Part shown: positions 9,014 through 16,758 of the stretch, in pieces
Layout: every line of letters begins with the position of its first letter
Position numbering within the stretch: position 1 is the first letter of the stretch
Origin: JAAYYM01 sp964631375
GTDB lineage: Bacteria > Bacillota > Clostridia > Lachnospirales > Lachnospiraceae
Direction of reading: 5' to 3'
Assembly (NCBI GenBank): GCA_964631375.1
Contig: CAZVYQ010000011.1
Span: forward strand, 3,051 to 67,050
DNA length: 64,000 bases
Made by a program: the position numbers and the translations under genes
Notes under the pieces: model-generated
Database searches by the model: none
What the model saw: the letters and a program-made list of their open reading frames with translations, nothing else
Told to the model about the DNA's origin: nothing

Positions 9014-11782
9014 TTGGAAAAGAAGACAGCACATAATCAAGTAATCAAATATGCTGCTTCGCCTCTTGCAACTCTGATGATTGTGAGTATTGTACTATGG
9101 CTGAAGCAGATCTTTCCGTTTGGAACAAATACCATAGATTATTATGATATGGGGCAGCAGATAGCGGCCTTTTATTATCATGTTTACGATGCACTGCATG
9201 GGACAAAATCTCTCTTTTTTGACTGGTACAGTGCATTGGGAACCAATATGACGATGAATACCTCCGGCTGCAGCAGTATCAGCGTGTTCAACCTGCTGCT
9301 GTATTTTGTACCGAGAGATGGGATTTTGCAGGCGTTGTCCATATTTACAATGGTTAAGATGGCATGTATGTCATTTACAATGTATTTATTCCTGCATAAA
9401 ACAATTCGTGCAGATGCTATCTGGGAGTTTTGCTTTTCAGTCTGCTATGGCCTCTGTGGATTTGCGATGATGTATTATATTACAAATCAATGGCTGGATG
9501 TTGCAGTGGTGTTGCCTTTGCTTGCAGGCGCTGTATGGAAATTGCTCACAGAGGAACGGACAGGCAGTTATATTCTCTGGCTGACAGTCTGCCTGGTCGG
9601 CAGCTACTATCAGAGCTGCATGATCCTGATTTTTATCATACTCGGAACAGGTGTATATTATTTTACGATCGGGAGTGAAGATCAGGAAAAGCGATACACT
9701 GCTGTGTGGAGACTGTTTACGGCAACACTGACAGCCGTCGGACTATCGGCATTTATCCTGATCCCACAGTTATTACAGACCTTCGGTTCCACGAGATTTG
9801 AGAATAACCATCAGGAAGGCAATTTTTATCTGAATATATTGCGACAGGTCAAGGGTGTCTATACGACCAGATGGTGGGCTCTGCTTGGACTGTCACTTCC
9901 GTTTGCAGTGATTGTGCAGGGAATTATGAAAGGAATCAGACGAAATGGATCTTTCAGAAATTACTGGAAGAGCTCCGAGAGAAAGCATGATTTGTTTTTT
10001 GTCATCATGATTCTGATGATGTGTCTGGAATTGCTGTTTGAGAGTATTAACCTAATGTGGCATTTTGGCTCCTATGTCGGGTATCCGATCCGAAATGGGT
10101 TTATCATCAGTCTGATGGTGTTGACGGCGGCATGCTATTATGCGAAGCGTGAGGAGAACGGCAGACAGGAGAATGATCGATCACAGTGTTTCAAGATCCT
10201 GACCGGACTCGTGGCGACAGGCATTCTTGCAGGTCTTGTAATCCATTATTACAACAGCCGACCGGACTGGATACTGCGGGAAGTATTTCATTTGACAGCA
10301 CTTGTTTGTGGTGTTTCGTTTGTATTATATATGCTTTTGATCTGGGGGCATACATACCTACAGAAATCGAAGTCAGACAAGGAAAATTTCTGTCTGACGG
10401 CAGTGGTAAACCTGTTGATGGCGGAATTAATCATCTTTGCATATATGATGCTTGGAAAGCCGGCATATACGACAGGATATTCGGAACAGGCAGAGCAGAG
10501 CGGCAGTTATATTGCAGCATCGAATGAACTTGTGGAGAAGTTGGAAATTGATGAGTCCACAATATCCAGAATCAAGAATCCGGATACAGAACTCAATGCA
10601 AATTATCCTTTTGTGATGCGACGTGCATCGCTCAGCAACTGGACACATATGATAGAGCCATCGTTTCAGCAGGGAGCAGTGGATTGGGGATATTCCATAC
10701 AATACATGCGGGTTCTGGATGCCGGAGGAACGGTTTTTTCAGATGCATTGCTCGGAATACGACAGGTACTCAGCGTCAATGAGTTACCGGAGGAACTTTA
10801 TACTGAGGCAGGACGTACTGTAACGGGAGTGGGAGAAGCACAGCGAGAGTTTATTTTATACGACTGTAATTATGTTCTTCCTTTTGGTATCGTAATTGCG
10901 GGAAATGAGAAGCGGGAAGTAACACAAGACAGATTTTCCATGCAAAATAACGTATATGCCCTAATGCAACCGGAGCAGGAGGCTCCTTTGATTGAAACAC
11001 TCTGTATTGGTGATGGCGTGAGTGATGCTCATCAGTCCTTTGAGATCATAGGTCAGAAGGCACTTTATTTTTCCGGCTTTCAGGCAGACAGTGATGTGGG
11101 GAATATGACAATCATGGTAAATGGAGAGAATGTAATCGTCCCAACGATCGGAAGTCCGACACAGACATCTTATCCGGCTTATTTTAATAATAATATGATC
11201 TGTCTTGGTGTATTTGAAGATGAGACGGTAGATGTGGAAGTATACTTTTCAGAGCTTGAAGCGGATCAGCGGCTTGAACAGGATGAATGCTTTGTCATTG
11301 GTGCATTGGATTTGAGTAAACTGCAGGCTCTGTGTGATCAATACAAAACCGAAGATATCCAGCCCATGACAACGGATACCCAACTGTCAGCGATTGTGAA
11401 GGATGCTCCGAAGGGAAGTGCATTATTGCTGCCCGTGAAGTATGATACAGGCTTTCAGGCGGAGGTCAACGGACAGAAAACAGAGACCTCACAGGCGTTT
11501 GGAATGTTTACAGCGATTCCGCTTGTTGAGGATACAAATCAGATAACCATGAAATTCTTTCCGAAGGGGATGAAAGTGGGCTGTGCGATCAGTATGATTG
11601 TGCTGCTTATATGGAACGCTGTCTGGTATAGGAGCATTCGTAAGTCTAAGGCAATCACGGATAAAACGCTGACAATATATAAAACAGTATGGGTGATCTT
11701 TGTTACAGGATGGAGTGCTGCAGTATTATTGATGTATGTGATTCCGATTCTGTATGCCCCTTTCGCGTTGCTGTTTGGATAA
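9014..11782 (+). CDS. YfhO-like membrane glycosyltransferase
   Basis: Large (922 aa) GT-C-type membrane protein of the YfhO family; in Bacillus subtilis YfhO is linked to lipoteichoic acid glycosylation. The N-terminal half holds about 12 membrane segments. The first outer loop TNTIDYYDMGQQIAAFYYHV, followed by SLFFDWYSALGTNMTMN, is the YfhO signature. A soluble extracellular domain (about residues 490-860) and a C-terminal membrane pair follow. The TTG at 9014 is chosen because AGGAG lies 7 bp upstream and the upstream stop is at 9010-9012; an earlier in-frame ATG at 8978 would overlap the deacetylase gene. Likely attaches a sugar to a surface polymer. Confidence 0.83.
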   Translation: MEKKTAHNQVIKYAASPLATLMIVSIVLWLKQIFPFGTNTIDYYDMGQQIAAFYYHVYDALHGTKSLFFDWYSALGTNMTMNTSGCSSISVFNLLLYFVPRDGILQALSIFTMVKMACMSFTMYLFLHKTIRADAIWEFCFSVCYGLCGFAMMYYITNQWLDVAVVLPLLAGAVWKLLTEERTGSYILWLTVCLVGSYYQSCMILIFIILGTGVYYFTIGSEDQEKRYTAVWRLFTATLTAVGLSAFILIPQLLQTFGSTRFENNHQEGNFYLNILRQVKGVYTTRWWALLGLSLPFAVIVQGIMKGIRRNGSFRNYWKSSERKHDLFFVIMILMMCLELLFESINLMWHFGSYVGYPIRNGFIISLMVLTAACYYAKREENGRQENDRSQCFKILTGLVATGILAGLVIHYYNSRPDWILREVFHLTALVCGVSFVLYMLLIWGHTYLQKSKSDKENFCLTAVVNLLMAELIIFAYMMLGKPAYTTGYSEQAEQSGSYIAASNELVEKLEIDESTISRIKNPDTELNANYPFVMRRASLSNWTHMIEPSFQQGAVDWGYSIQYMRVLDAGGTVFSDALLGIRQVLSVNELPEELYTEAGRTVTGVGEAQREFILYDCNYVLPFGIVIAGNEKREVTQDRFSMQNNVYALMQPEQEAPLIETLCIGDGVSDAHQSFEIIGQKALYFSGFQADSDVGNMTIMVNGENVIVPTIGSPTQTSYPAYFNNNMICLGVFEDETVDVEVYFSELEADQRLEQDECFVIGALDLSKLQALCDQYKTEDIQPMTTDTQLSAIVKDAPKGSALLLPVKYDTGFQAEVNGQKTETSQAFGMFTAIPLVEDTNQITMKFFPKGMKVGCAISMIVLLIWNAVWYRSIRKSKAITDKTLTIYKTVWVIFVTGWSAAVLLMYVIPILYAPFALLFG

Positions 11783-11791
11783 GGAGTCGAT

Positions 11792-13480
11792 ATGAGCAAG
11801 AAGGAAAAAATAGCAGGGGTACTCAGGAAGCCGTTGATATTTGTGCTGCTGCAGAATCTGATCTGTCTGATTCTCTCATTATTTGTGTTTCATCCACACT
11901 TTGAGGAGAATGACGATACAATCATTGCCTTTATTGCAGAGGGTGTCTATGGGACAAGAGACAGTCATCTGGTATATGTGAATGCCTGCTGGGGTGAAGT
12001 CTTAAAAACTCTGTATCGTCTGTTTCCGGATATCAGATGGCATTCGGTGACACAGTATATCTTTATGTTTCTTGCTCTATCAGTAATCTGTTATTTATTG
12101 GTTAGAGAAAAGAAGCAGGGCAGGCTGTTATCTACGATTTTTCTGTTATGTACATTCTACGAGGCTTATGTATCGTTACAGTATACAAAAACAGCTGCAA
12201 TTGCGTGTGCAGCCGGGTATTTTGTGCTGCTTTTCTTCTTGCAGGCTCTTAGACGTGGTGAGAAGGGTCGGAGTGGAATCGGTATCGTGGGAGTGCTCCT
12301 TCTGATTTATGGATTTTTACTGCGGGACAGCTGTTTTTACATGGCGACTGCGATCTTCTTCATTCCGCTTCTATATGAATTGTGGAGCGTCTGGCGGGAA
12401 ACAGAGAAGGGATCTGCAAGAAAACCGTTATATATTGGTCTGGTTGTATTTGCACTGCTGATCGTAGTGCTCGGTACATTGGGGTTCATGAATCAACGTG
12501 CATATGAGACAGATGAAGGCTGGAAAAGCTATCATGAGTTCAATCAGAAACGCACAGAGCTGTTGGATTATCGATATGATCTAATGAATTACGAGAATTA
12601 TGGAGAACGTCTGGATGAAATGGGAATCTCTGAAAATGATACCTTGCTCTATCTGACGTGGCAGTTTGGTGATGGTGGTGTCTTTCAGATTCCGCTGATT
12701 GATCAGGTATTGAAGGATGCACCTAACCGAAGGTTTGATGTGGCGATGCTCAAGCGTCTGGCAGCACATTTGTATGAGGAATGGTTTGGACTGAGTGCTT
12801 TGGTGATCGGGAGTGTTTGTCTGACCTTGTGGTTACTGCTTTCCGGTGGTCGTAAGAATTATTTTTTGGTACTTTATCTGTTAGGAGTGTTAATGGCTGT
12901 CTTATGCTACTATGAATATAGTGGCAGGTGGAATCACAGGGTGGTGTTTGCAGTGATTTTCACCCTGTTTGTGATCAAACTTCAATCTTGCTGTTTCGAT
13001 GAAGCAAAGCCATTATTGCTCATGATTGGCATCAGTTTGTTTCTGAATGCTGGTCTGTATTTACAGGACAGTTTTGCCTATCATGCATTTGTCAGGGAGG
13101 AATCCTCAAGTACTGAGGAGTTGAATGCGTTCACTATGGAACATGCCAATCAGCTCTATCTGATTGATCCGTTTACGGATCAGATTGCGTATCGATATGA
13201 TGTATTTAAAGCATATCATGAAGGGGATTTTGGCAACCGTACTTATCTGGGAGGATGGCTGACTCACTCTCCGATCTACAGAGGAGTTTTAAAGGAATTT
13301 GGGTATCAGGATGCGTTTGAGGCTTTGCGATCATCAGACACAGATGAAGCAGTCTATCTGATTGACAACAGTTATCCAAAAGAGAAACTGCAATACATCA
13401 AAGAACATTATCAGGAGGCTTTTCAACTGAAAGAGGAAGAAACTGTAGGAAATTACACAATTTATAAGTTGTGCAAATAA
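11792..13480 (+). CDS. Polytopic membrane protein, unknown function
   Basis: A 562-residue protein with about 11 membrane segments. It resembles GT-C proteins in layout: the first outer loop has an acidic cluster (HFEENDDTIIAFIAEGVYG) and the last ~110 residues are soluble. No named family is recognised. AAGGAG lies 7 bp before the ATG, and the gene starts 9 bp after the YfhO-like stop, so it closes this operon. A hairpin at 13611-13636 and a new regulatory region follow. Confidence 0.72.
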   Translation: MSKKEKIAGVLRKPLIFVLLQNLICLILSLFVFHPHFEENDDTIIAFIAEGVYGTRDSHLVYVNACWGEVLKTLYRLFPDIRWHSVTQYIFMFLALSVICYLLVREKKQGRLLSTIFLLCTFYEAYVSLQYTKTAAIACAAGYFVLLFFLQALRRGEKGRSGIGIVGVLLLIYGFLLRDSCFYMATAIFFIPLLYELWSVWRETEKGSARKPLYIGLVVFALLIVVLGTLGFMNQRAYETDEGWKSYHEFNQKRTELLDYRYDLMNYENYGERLDEMGISENDTLLYLTWQFGDGGVFQIPLIDQVLKDAPNRRFDVAMLKRLAAHLYEEWFGLSALVIGSVCLTLWLLLSGGRKNYFLVLYLLGVLMAVLCYYEYSGRWNHRVVFAVIFTLFVIKLQSCCFDEAKPLLLMIGISLFLNAGLYLQDSFAYHAFVREESSSTEELNAFTMEHANQLYLIDPFTDQIAYRYDVFKAYHEGDFGNRTYLGGWLTHSPIYRGVLKEFGYQDAFEALRSSDTDEAVYLIDNSYPKEKLQYIKEHYQEAFQLKEEETVGNYTIYKLCK

Positions 13481-13501
13481 ATTCCATTTTTCATCCAATT
13501 G

Positions 13502-13531
13502 TTACAATTCAACAACCAAACATTACAATTC
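13502..13531 (+). promoter_or_regulatory. LytTR-type direct repeat (9-12-9)
   Basis: TTACAATTC occurs at 13502-13510 and again, identically, at 13523-13531, with exactly 12 bp between copies (21-bp period, two helical turns). LytTR-domain regulators such as AgrA bind two 9-bp direct repeats with 12-bp spacing. It lies just upstream of a TATAAT at 13559-13564 and about 185 bp upstream of a LytTR regulator gene, so autoregulation is likely (inference). Confidence 0.65.
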
Positions 13532-13533
13532 TA

Positions 13534-13564
13534 TTGTTATTCAGGGCTTTATATTGTATATAAT
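13534..13564 (+). promoter_or_regulatory. Putative activator-dependent promoter
   Basis: TATAAT at 13559-13564 with a poor upstream hexamer: TTGTTA (13534-13539) at 19 bp or TTATTC (13537-13542) at 16 bp. The weak -35 directly next to the LytTR-like repeats fits a promoter that needs an activator. Confidence 0.45.
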
Positions 13565-13610
13565 AATACAGAGATTAAGTCTCAACAACCTGTGTTTATT
13601 TCCAACATAT

Positions 13611-13636
13611 AGCCCGTGGTTCATCCGCCGCGGGCT
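13611..13636 (+). terminator. Hairpin, possible terminator or attenuator
   Basis: AGCCCGTGG (13611-13619) pairs with CCGCGGGCT (13628-13636) with one G-U pair and an 8-nt loop. Only a weak T-tract (GCTTTGCG) follows. It sits between the LytTR-dependent promoter and the response regulator start, so it could end the upstream operon or attenuate the regulator transcript. Confidence 0.45.
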
Positions 13637-13715
13637 GCTTTGCGTATCATAGGGAAAATGCTTGCACACAGGACTGTACATATGAGAAAATATGACATAT
13701 AAGGAGGCAGCAGGG

Positions 13716-14438
13716 ATGATTAATTGTGCTGTTTGTGATGATGATTCTGTTTTTGCGGAACAGATCAGTGAAAAGATTCGGGAGTATGCAGTAGATAATC
13801 ATATCAGCTATAATATAGATACCTATGGCAGCGGAGAGGAATTGCTGGCACAAAAGACTCAAAGATATCATGTATATTTTCTGGATATGCAGATGAAGGA
13901 GTTGGATGGGATGAAGGTGGCTGCTACAATACGTGAAGCCGATAGCAGAGCAGTCATTGTATTCATATCCGGCTATATCCAATATGCAGCGAGGGGCTAT
14001 CGCGTGAATGCAGTCAGGTATATTCTCAAGCCACAGCTGGACGAGGAATTCAATGACTGTATGGATGCTGTGATGGAGCTGTTGGCAGATGTGAATGAGA
14101 TCCTCAAGATTCATATCGGAACCAAGGACATAGAGCTGCGATTGAGTGATATACTCTATATTGAAAATATTAAACGTAAGGTCACGATTCATATGGATGA
14201 TCATGAGCGAACGTTATATGAGACCTATGCAAAGATCACGGAGCTTGCTGACAGGCTGCACTCCAATCGTTTTATCTATTGTCATTCGGCATATCTTGTC
14301 AATGCTGATAAAATAGCTACGATTCATCAGTCGGAATTTGAATTAAAATCGGGTGAATGCGTACCGATCAGTCGTCTCAAGTATTTACAGGCACAGAAGG
14401 ATTATTACTTATTTAAGGTGAAATCCAATATCATTTAG
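13716..14438 (+). CDS. LytTR-family response regulator
   Basis: Cytoplasmic DNA-binding response regulator of the AgrA/LytR type, 240 aa. The receiver domain covers residues 1-120 with the acidic pocket CDDD near residue 8-10 and the phosphoacceptor Asp57 in YFLDMQMKELDG. The LytTR domain follows (about residues 130-238: IELRLSDILYIENIKRKV ... RLHSNRFIYCHSAYLVN). AAGGAGG at 13701-13707 fixes the ATG at 13716; an ATG at 13692 lies upstream of this site. It is followed 21 bp later by a GHKL kinase, its presumed partner. No peptide precursor or AgrB-like protease gene is seen nearby. Confidence 0.92.
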   Translation: MINCAVCDDDSVFAEQISEKIREYAVDNHISYNIDTYGSGEELLAQKTQRYHVYFLDMQMKELDGMKVAATIREADSRAVIVFISGYIQYAARGYRVNAVRYILKPQLDEEFNDCMDAVMELLADVNEILKIHIGTKDIELRLSDILYIENIKRKVTIHMDDHERTLYETYAKITELADRLHSNRFIYCHSAYLVNADKIATIHQSEFELKSGECVPISRLKYLQAQKDYYLFKVKSNII

Positions 14439-14459
14439 TTCAGTCAGGGGTGGCAGTTT

Positions 14460-15764
14460 ATGGATATTTTTGGTGCTTTGATACCTCAAATACAGATGAT
14501 TATTCTTCCTAAGTTATTGGAAGTAATCACAATTCGTGAATATATGGATATCGTTGCTGTCAGAAAGTATCAGAAACAGGCCTACTATATTGCATGGTAT
14601 CCTGTCTTTGCCTTGTGGCTCTATGCCGTATCAATCCTACAGGCTCCGATCATTGTCAGTATCATACTGAATGTGCTGTTTAGTGCTGCAACCATGATGT
14701 TATTATATCAAGGGAAATGGTATCAAAAGGTTGCGGTTGCCGTAACAGCAGTAATTGGCGTTGTGATACTGGACTATCTGTTTTTGGAAGGATTTCTGTT
14801 GCTTCTGGGGAGCAAATTCGCAGAGGTCGGTTCAACGAGTGTAGAGATGTTCAGTACAATCATGCTGACGAAGCTCACAGAAATGCTGGCTGTCAAAATT
14901 GCCAGGGGAATCATAGGTTATCGCAGAATCAAAGGCTTGAAGGCAGAGGATTATTTTCTGTATTTTCTGATGCCGATTGTCAGTATTGGCGTGATGGATA
15001 TGCTTTTTATTGATTGTATAGGACACGGGGAAGCATCCACATCATTGACATATGCCATACTCGGCATCGTGATTTTGGATATTGCGATCTTCCATATGAT
15101 GCATAGAATGGAGAAGTACTATCAGGCAGAGGGAGACATGCGGGTCATGAATCTGCAGATGACGGCTCAGATGGATAATATCAGAGAGATTGAGCAGACG
15201 CATAAAAGGATACGTCAGATCTCTCATGGAATCACAACACAGCTGTCGGCGATCGAAACTCTGTTACGACACCATAAATATGCCGAGGCGGAGGATTATC
15301 TGAAAAGCATCACAGACACCGTAGAACAGGATATCCTGCCGATTCATACTAATAATGTAGTGGTAGATGCATTGTTGAATCAGAGATACATACTGGCTCG
15401 TTCCAAAGGGATCAAGATGCGGTTTGATATCCAGGATCTGCAGACGATCAAGATCAGGACAACTGATTTGGTATCAATCATCAGTAATGGTCTGAATAAC
15501 GCCATAGAGGCATGCGAAGCTGTCACAGGAAACAAGATCATTGAACTGAAAATACTGAATGCCGAGGAGGAACTGCTGATTTCGATACAGAATACTGTTG
15601 AGTCTGATATCGTAGTAGATGGAGATCGGATACCAACCTCAAAGGATGACAAGCTTAATCATGGCTTTGGATTGGAAGCCATTCGATTGGTTCTTGAGCG
15701 ATATCATGGAAAAATGTTTTTAGAATGTGAGAATCACATTTTCAAACTTATTACTGTATTGTAA
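14460..15764 (+). CDS. GHKL sensor histidine kinase (AgrC-like)
   Basis: Membrane sensor kinase, 434 aa, partner of the upstream LytTR regulator. About six hydrophobic segments occupy residues 1-210. A dimerisation/phosphoacceptor region follows with IRQISHGITTQLSAIETLL, where the His of SHG is the likely phosphorylation site. The ATPase domain carries an N-box (SNGLNNAIEACEAV) and a G-box (NHGFGLEAIRLVLERYHG). This layout matches AgrC/CitA-like GHKL kinases that sense peptides at the membrane, but no cognate peptide gene is visible. The signal is unknown. Confidence 0.9.
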   Translation: MDIFGALIPQIQMIILPKLLEVITIREYMDIVAVRKYQKQAYYIAWYPVFALWLYAVSILQAPIIVSIILNVLFSAATMMLLYQGKWYQKVAVAVTAVIGVVILDYLFLEGFLLLLGSKFAEVGSTSVEMFSTIMLTKLTEMLAVKIARGIIGYRRIKGLKAEDYFLYFLMPIVSIGVMDMLFIDCIGHGEASTSLTYAILGIVILDIAIFHMMHRMEKYYQAEGDMRVMNLQMTAQMDNIREIEQTHKRIRQISHGITTQLSAIETLLRHHKYAEAEDYLKSITDTVEQDILPIHTNNVVVDALLNQRYILARSKGIKMRFDIQDLQTIKIRTTDLVSIISNGLNNAIEACEAVTGNKIIELKILNAEEELLISIQNTVESDIVVDGDRIPTSKDDKLNHGFGLEAIRLVLERYHGKMFLECENHIFKLITVL

Positions 15765-15800
15765 AGATATTGTAAATATTTCGTAACAATATGTTTACAA
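15757..15800. promoter_or_regulatory. Cluster of direct and inverted TTGTAAA repeats
   Basis: TATTGTAAA occurs at 15757-15765 and 15768-15776 (11-bp period). The inverse TTTACAA lies at 15794-15800, and ATATTGT/ACAATAT arms are nested inside. It overlaps the kinase stop and precedes the Spo0A-like gene. ATTGTAA is the reverse complement of the core of the LytTR-like repeats at 13502-13531, so the same regulator may bind here (inference). Confidence 0.4.
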
Positions 15801-15861
15801 GAAAGGATAATTGTGGTAAGGTAATTCAGGGGATTGGATTTAACGCTGTATGTGAGGTATA

Positions 15862-16257
15862 ATGGGAGGAAATACAGTGGTCAATTATGACAGCGATTTG
15901 GAGCTGCGTGTAACAGAGGTGTTACATCAGATGGGTGTTCCGGCAAGACTGACGGGATATCATTATCTGAGAGAAGCGATTATGATGCTCGTGGATGATA
16001 TGGATATTTCACATTCCATTACAAAAGTCCTGTATTATGACGTCGCAAAGAAGCATCATTCAACAACGGAGAGAGTGGAACGAGCCATCCGAACTGCAGT
16101 TGAGATTTCATGGGAACGGGGAAATACAGATACCTTTGAAACGATTTTCGGCTATTCGGCCATCAATGGAAGAAAGAAGCCGTGTAATTCAGAATATATG
16201 GTTCAGATCGCAGATAAGATCAGACTGAATCAGAAATATGAGATGCCCTTGATTTAA
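15862..16257 (+). CDS. Free-standing Spo0A C-terminal-like DNA-binding protein
   Basis: A 131-residue protein consisting only of the Spo0A effector domain. It shows LELRVTEVLHQMGVPARLTG, YHYLREAIMMLVDDMD, SITKVLYYDVAKKH, the recognition-helix region TTERVERAIRTAVEISWERG and a C-terminal NSEYMVQIADKIRL. The receiver domain of true Spo0A (about 260 aa) is missing and there is no room for it upstream, so the protein cannot be controlled by phosphorylation in the usual way. The ATG at 15862 has GAGG 4 bp upstream; a GTG at 15877 has a stronger GGGAGGA 6 bp upstream and may be the real start. It ends inside a bidirectional terminator. Likely a transcription factor recognising 0A-like boxes. Confidence 0.88.
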   Translation: MGGNTVVNYDSDLELRVTEVLHQMGVPARLTGYHYLREAIMMLVDDMDISHSITKVLYYDVAKKHHSTTERVERAIRTAVEISWERGNTDTFETIFGYSAINGRKKPCNSEYMVQIADKIRLNQKYEMPLI

Positions 16258-16267
16258 TCAAGGGCAT
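16243..16267. terminator. Bidirectional terminator overlapping two stop codons
   Basis: ATGCCCTTGATT (16243-16254) and AATCAAGGGCAT (16256-16267) form a perfect 12-bp palindrome around one base, followed by TTTTCTTT on the plus strand. The plus gene ends in it (Met-Pro-Leu-Ile-stop) and the minus gene ends in it (Asn-Ala-Leu-Asp-stop), so both 3' coding ends are part of the hairpin. Confidence 0.85.
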
Positions 16268-16526
16268 TTTCTTTGATGCTGAGCTGCCAAGCCTGGTATC
16301 TCTTTGTTCTTTTCGAAAAACGATAGGTTCTTTTCATGGAAGCAAGAGTGTCCTCATCCAATAGACTATCCAATACTTGTTTACGCTGCTCGGGAGAGTA
16401 ATCCACATAATCATTAAATGCAAGTTTGATTTCGTAGATGCGATCTCCACATTTTAGGCATTGCTGCTGGTGTCCGCAGAGGAGAAAAATCTGTCTGCAG
16501 TTGTTGCAGTAGTGTAGGTACATCAT
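16254..16526 (-). CDS. Small zinc-ribbon protein, unknown function
   Basis: Not recognised. A 90-residue soluble protein with two pairs of cysteines, CNNC and CLKC (about residues 7-10 and 23-26), spaced as in a zinc ribbon, followed by a charged helical C-terminus (SPEQRKQVLDSLLDEDTL). The ATG at 16526 is favoured because AAAAGGAG lies 9 bp upstream on the minus strand; the frame stays open 57 bp further without such a site. Its convergent 3' end overlaps that of the Spo0A-like gene. It may be a small regulator or a structural zinc protein. Confidence 0.6.
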   Translation of the reverse strand: MMYLHYCNNCRQIFLLCGHQQQCLKCGDRIYEIKLAFNDYVDYSPEQRKQVLDSLLDEDTLASMKRTYRFSKRTKRYQAWQLSIKENALD

Positions 16527-16630
16527 AGATGGCGTCTCCTTTTCTCTTCTTTTGATTGCATATGGTACAAGATATTGGAACATATGTCAATGAATTACAA
16601 TGAAAAAGTGTGCCTTACAAATAATCTTTG

Positions 16631-16656
16631 TGCCGAAAACGTCGAATGGCGTCGAA
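16631..16656 (+). promoter_or_regulatory. Three phased 0A-box-like elements
   Basis: TGCCGAA (16631-16637) fits the Spo0A consensus TGNCGAA exactly. CGTCGAA at 16640-16646 and 16650-16656 differ in one base. Their spacing of 9 and 10 bp puts them on about the same face of the helix, 37-62 bp upstream of the rfbB promoter -35. This suggests control of the polysaccharide operon by Spo0A or by the Spo0A-like protein encoded at 15862. Confidence 0.5.
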
Positions 16657-16692
16657 AAAGCACCAAATCATGCCGTTTGGTCGGATTATCGG

Positions 16693-16721
16693 TTGTAATA
16701 TTTGGCGGTTAATGTTATAAT
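16693..16721 (+). promoter_or_regulatory. Sigma-A promoter of the polysaccharide operon
   Basis: TTGTAA (16693-16698), 17-bp spacer, perfect TATAAT (16716-16721). The rfbB ATG lies 38 bp downstream, preceded by CGGAGGGA. This is the only good promoter seen before a run of about 19 closely spaced genes ending at 42209. Confidence 0.75.
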
Positions 16722-16758
16722 ACTACGAGGTTATGTAAATTAATTCGGAGGGAAATTC

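Noticed and set aside
13647..14204. 185-aa open frame on the minus strand
   Set aside because: Antisense to the response regulator receiver domain.
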